A DNA stretch of 6,837 bases from Candidatus Scatomorpha stercoravium. GTDB lineage: Bacteria; Bacillota; Clostridia; Oscillospirales; Oscillospiraceae. How positions within the stretch are numbered: position 1 is the stretch's first letter; every line of letters begins with the position of its first letter. A program made the position numbers and the translations under genes. Location of the stretch: the NCBI GenBank assembly GCA_018716005.1, contig DVKN01000065.1, positions 1 to 6,837 on the forward strand, read 5' to 3'. Shown here in pieces: positions 4,139-6,837 of this stretch. The notes under the pieces were generated by a model. The model ran no database searches and had not been told where the DNA came from. It worked only from the letters and a program-made list of their open reading frames with translations.

Positions 4139-6667
4139 TTATCTCACGTAGCCCGTGCCGCGCACCCGGATGTCGACGGAGACGACCGTGGCCGTAGTGT
4201 CCGCCGAGTCGTTCTCGAGCACGAGCTTATAGTAGGTGAATTTCTTCGCCTTGAGCTTAATCCGCTTCATCTCCGGCAGCTCGGCGGCCCCGGCGGAGGC
4301 GAAGGCGTACTCCGCGAAGAGCTTCTTGCGGTCCGTCTCGGCCGTCACGGTGAGCGCGCCGCCGTCCTCGGGGCGTATGCCCACCCACAGCATGGCCGAG
4401 TATTTCCTCCGGAAGTCCGCGCCGAAGTCCATGGAGCCGGACTCCCAGCGCGCGTCGATGGGCTCGCCCGCGTCGGAGCGGTAGTCCGCGGAGAAGTGCC
4501 TGAGGAAACCGTCGGCCGTGCCGAAGTAGAGCTCGTCCTTGTAATTTATGAGGCAGCGGGCGGCGAAGTTCGTGTATATGTACCAGGCGTCGCAGTCGAC
4601 GCCGTACACGAGCGCCGTGCCGTCGGGGCCTATCACGTAGTACTCATGGGCGTACTTGTCGTAGAAGGTCTTCGCCGAGGCGAGGTCGAAGCTGCGTATC
4701 GTCCGGTCGACGCGCTGCGAGACGCGCTGCGCGTTGCGCTCGTCGCCGTTGTAGCTCGCCGAGGCCGTGCCCAGCCACTCTATGACGCTGCGCGCGTCGA
4801 GCGTGCGCGGGCGGTTCTCCACCAGCACGGCCTGGCCGAGGGCGCAGTTCCCGACGCTGCGGTTCACGGGCGAGACGTAGAAGCCCGCCGTCACAGAGCC
4901 GTCCGCGAGCGTGAGCTGCGCGTAGCCCAGGGCCCAGGCGCTGTCGGTCTTGAAGGCCAGGAGCCTGTCGTAATGGCGTATGAGCGCCGTCACGGGCGTG
5001 TTCGCGTCGCCTATGTGCGCGACGTTGAGCTCAGGGAAGTAGTCCGCCCTCGGCAGGCCGTCGTAGTCTATGCCGGAGTAGAGGCAGCGGCTGCTCCCGT
5101 CGCCGTAGAGGAATACGCGCGTGTCCTGCTCGCCGTTATAGAGCTCCGCGCAGCGCATGGCGCGCACCTCGGCGGCGGAATTGGCGCCCACCGTCCAGCC
5201 GACCTCGAGGCTGTTCGTGCCCTCGGCCGGGGCGGGCGTGATGGTGACGGTGCCGTCCTCGAGATCCGTCTCGTAGCTCGTGAGGTCGACGCCCGAGGCC
5301 ACGTAGCGCACATAGTCTATGCTCTGCACCTCCTGCTCGGGGAGGTGGAAGGTCGTGGCGCTCCCGTCGGGGGAGAAGCGCATCCGCCTCTGCCCGCAGA
5401 GCTTGTTGACCTGCTCGAGCGAGGTGCCCCCGCCCTCGGGCGGCGCGCTCACGGCCACGAGCGGCCTGTACCCGGCCACGTCCGTGAGGGATTCGCCGTC
5501 CCAGACGCGGTACTGCGAGCCGTTGAGCAGGTAGAGCTTCTCGTCGAAGCCGAACATGAACACGTCCTCGGAGGTGTCCACCGTGCCGCAGGCCGTCTTG
5601 CTCCAGACGCCGCCGTCGGAGCGCTCGAGCTGCCAGAGATAGCCACCGCAGGCCGCGCACAGCACCTCCTCGCCACCGACGAAGCCGCTCCAGAGCCCGC
5701 GCACCGCGCAGTCCGCGCTGTTGGGGGCGGCCCGGAGCCGCGTGAAGTACCACTCGAAGCTCTCCCCGCCCTGTCCGGCCGTCCCGCGCAGGCCCCGGCC
5801 GGCGTTATCGGCCGCGGCGGCGTATTCGATTTCGAGCCCCGCCGCGCCGGAGGCGCGGAGCTCCGCGCAGGCCGAGTCCGAGGAGAGATAGGCGTAATAC
5901 GTCCCCGCCGGATACTCCCCCGTGAAGACCGCCTCCGCCGTCTCGCCCTCCGCCGGCGCTGCGAAGACCGCGCCACGCCCCAGCGTGGCCGGCACGGGCC
6001 GCTCGAGCTCGGCGGCGCGTATGTCGGCGAACATGCTCCCCGCCTGCGTGAGCCGGCCGGCCGTCAGCCTCAGCGTTATGCTCTCCGCCGCGGCGGGCAG
6101 GGAGAAGCGCGCCGCGCCGACGCAGGCCTCCGCCCCGCCGCAGGCCACCGTGCCGCGCGCGGCCCATCCCGCGGGGAGGGTTTCGAGGCCGTTCCGCCAG
6201 CTTTTGAAGCCCTCAACTCTCGCTTCCTTTACATCCGCCTCCGAGGCCCTCGCCAGACCCTCGAAGCGGTAGAAGCCGCCCGCCCCGTCGGAGTAGTACC
6301 AGCCCTCGTAGTCCCCGGCGTTGGCCGCGGTGCAGACGGCCGGCGTGCCCGTGAGCGAGAGCGCGCCCATGGAGTCCGCCTGTATGCCCGGATAGAGCGT
6401 GAGCGAGAGGGAGCTCTCCCCCTCCTCGGTGAAGAGCGCCGTCTCATCGCCGGCGTCGGCCACCGTATAGCCCCCGCCGGCGAGGCCCGCCACGTTCGCG
6501 CTGCCCGGCCGCTTCTGCAGCGCGCCGGGGCCCGTGACGCGGAAGTTCCGCATCGCCGCCGCCTCGCCCATCGCGAGGGCGGCCTCGCCCTCGGCGGCCT
6601 CGTTTACGCCGCGCCAGCGCTTTATCTGATATACGCTCTCGGAGATATTCGTAGCTATCGACGCCAT
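4139..6667 (-). CDS. Large beta-rich phage structural protein, tail nozzle/DNA-stabilisation type
   Basis: This 842-residue protein has an N-terminus (RWRGVNEAAEG at 18-27, then NFRV and GALQKRPGS to 56) in the pattern 'few defined residues, ordered fields, positive RPG loop' seen in short-tail nozzle proteins of podophages. A conserved-looking centre spans about 380-430: LLNGSQYRVWDG, VAGYRPL, GGGTSLEQVNKL, RRMRF. The C-terminal 130 residues (LYFGTADGFLRHF, EPIDARWESGSMDFG, FTYYKLVLEN) are also typical of beta-propeller-like tail proteins of this kind. Most of the chain is alternating beta-type sequence. Residues about 153-285 could be a separate inserted beta-sandwich. The start at 6667 has GGGGAG (6675-6680) seven bases upstream and follows the previous stop by one base. 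No signal or membrane segment is present. Virion structural status is well supported; the nozzle assignment is an inference from sequence pattern and gene order. Confidence 0.85.
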   Translation of the reverse strand: MASIATNISESVYQIKRWRGVNEAAEGEAALAMGEAAAMRNFRVTGPGALQKRPGSANVAGLAGGGYTVADAGDETALFTEEGESSLSLTLYPGIQADSMGALSLTGTPAVCTAANAGDYEGWYYSDGAGGFYRFEGLARASEADVKEARVEGFKSWRNGLETLPAGWAARGTVACGGAEACVGAARFSLPAAAESITLRLTAGRLTQAGSMFADIRAAELERPVPATLGRGAVFAAPAEGETAEAVFTGEYPAGTYYAYLSSDSACAELRASGAAGLEIEYAAAADNAGRGLRGTAGQGGESFEWYFTRLRAAPNSADCAVRGLWSGFVGGEEVLCAACGGYLWQLERSDGGVWSKTACGTVDTSEDVFMFGFDEKLYLLNGSQYRVWDGESLTDVAGYRPLVAVSAPPEGGGTSLEQVNKLCGQRRMRFSPDGSATTFHLPEQEVQSIDYVRYVASGVDLTSYETDLEDGTVTITPAPAEGTNSLEVGWTVGANSAAEVRAMRCAELYNGEQDTRVFLYGDGSSRCLYSGIDYDGLPRADYFPELNVAHIGDANTPVTALIRHYDRLLAFKTDSAWALGYAQLTLADGSVTAGFYVSPVNRSVGNCALGQAVLVENRPRTLDARSVIEWLGTASASYNGDERNAQRVSQRVDRTIRSFDLASAKTFYDKYAHEYYVIGPDGTALVYGVDCDAWYIYTNFAARCLINYKDELYFGTADGFLRHFSADYRSDAGEPIDARWESGSMDFGADFRRKYSAMLWVGIRPEDGGALTVTAETDRKKLFAEYAFASAGAAELPEMKRIKLKAKKFTYYKLVLENDSADTTATVVSVDIRVRGTGYVR

Positions 6668-6668
6668 A

Positions 6669-6837
6669 TCACCACTCCCCGAACTCGCCGTACTCTATCC
6701 CGCCGTAGAGGTTCTCTATCGCGCCGATGTGCGCCCTGAGCCTCGCGAGGTAATAGGCCCGCAGCTCCTCATAGCGCTGCTGGTAGAAGCTCGCGGCGCT
6801 CGGGTTCTCGTCCACGAGCAGGTTCGCCGCGAGGCCG
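6669..6837 (-). CDS. C-terminal fragment of an upstream phage protein, possible head-tail adaptor
   Basis: Only the last 55 codons are inside the window; the frame stays open to the right edge and ends in TGA at 6669-6671. The visible part begins GLAANLLVDENPSAASFYQQ and continues with RYEELRAYYLARLRAH, a helical stretch, then YGGIEYGEFGEW. Helical bundles with an 'AA-LL...A..FY..RYEEL' pattern at this distance from the end are typical of head-tail connector or tail accessory factors (P22 gp4-like or T7 gp11-like), which normally precede the nozzle gene. The stop codon is one base from the next ATG, so the two are co-translated. The assignment is tentative, because most of the protein is missing. 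Confidence 0.65.
   Translation of the reverse strand, partial: GLAANLLVDENPSAASFYQQRYEELRAYYLARLRAHIGAIENLYGGIEYGEFGEW

Noticed and set aside
2748..6667. Diversity-generating retroelement acting on the fiber or the large protein
   Set aside because: No reverse transcriptase, template repeat or adenine-rich variable region is visible; the fiber repeats are ordinary Gly-X-Y tracts.
4496..6739. A 747-codon open frame on the plus strand opposite the large structural protein
   Set aside because: It is the antisense shadow of a high-GC gene: Arg/Ala/Val/Glu-rich, no domain pattern, no convincing ribosome binding site, and wholly opposite a gene with clear phage motifs and its own SD.
1..6837. tRNA, CRISPR array or insertion sequence
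   Set aside because: No cloverleaf, spaced direct repeats, transposase or terminal inverted repeats were seen; the only sizeable non-coding stretch is the 63-base convergent gap.

Overview
The window is a high-GC stretch (roughly two thirds G+C by eye). Nearly all of it, from 529 to the right edge, is one unbroken rightmost-to-leftmost run of minus-strand phage late genes. A truncated bacterial-type methyltransferase gene on the plus strand (1-465) converges on it. The phi LC3-type holin, the GH25 lysozyme with an SLH-like tail, the strong GGAGG ribosome binding sites and the collagen-like fiber all suggest a phage or prophage of a Gram-positive-like host, probably a high-GC member of the Clostridia from a gut-type environment. 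The taxonomy is an inference; no diagnostic host gene is visible.

Layout in the direction of transcription (right to left): the C-terminal 55 residues of an upstream protein, possibly a head-tail adaptor (6669-6837); a large 842-residue beta-rich structural protein that looks like a short-tail nozzle or DNA-stabilisation protein (4139-6667); a 108-residue beta-rich protein (3803-4129); a collagen-like tail fiber of 352 residues with a duplicated module (2748-3806); a GH25 endolysin (1919-2719); a phi LC3-type holin (1687-1950); a small membrane-anchored coiled-coil protein (1439-1690); and a 311-residue Ala-rich helical protein (529-1464) that may be a virion-internal or ejection protein. The genes are packed with 4 to 32 base overlaps or gaps under 30 bases, and each has its own Shine-Dalgarno sequence, so they are probably one late operon. 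No promoter is visible in the window.

Between the two convergent units lie 63 bases (466-528) whose right part, with the phage stop codon, forms an inverted repeat likely to act as a terminator. An 8-base palindrome, CTCATGAG, occurs once at the methyltransferase stop codon and again in this hairpin. This may be the host/prophage boundary, or the methyltransferase may be cargo of the phage; the window alone cannot decide.

Together the genes describe the end of a phage assembly and release programme: tail completion, receptor-binding fiber, lysis cassette, and one further putative virion protein placed unusually after the lysis genes. I found no tRNA, CRISPR array, insertion sequence, reverse transcriptase or defence system. 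Nothing here is clearly a new biological system; the most interesting points are the lysis cassette nested in structural genes, the two uncharacterised small proteins, the convergent boundary, and a marked excess of CTCGAG.
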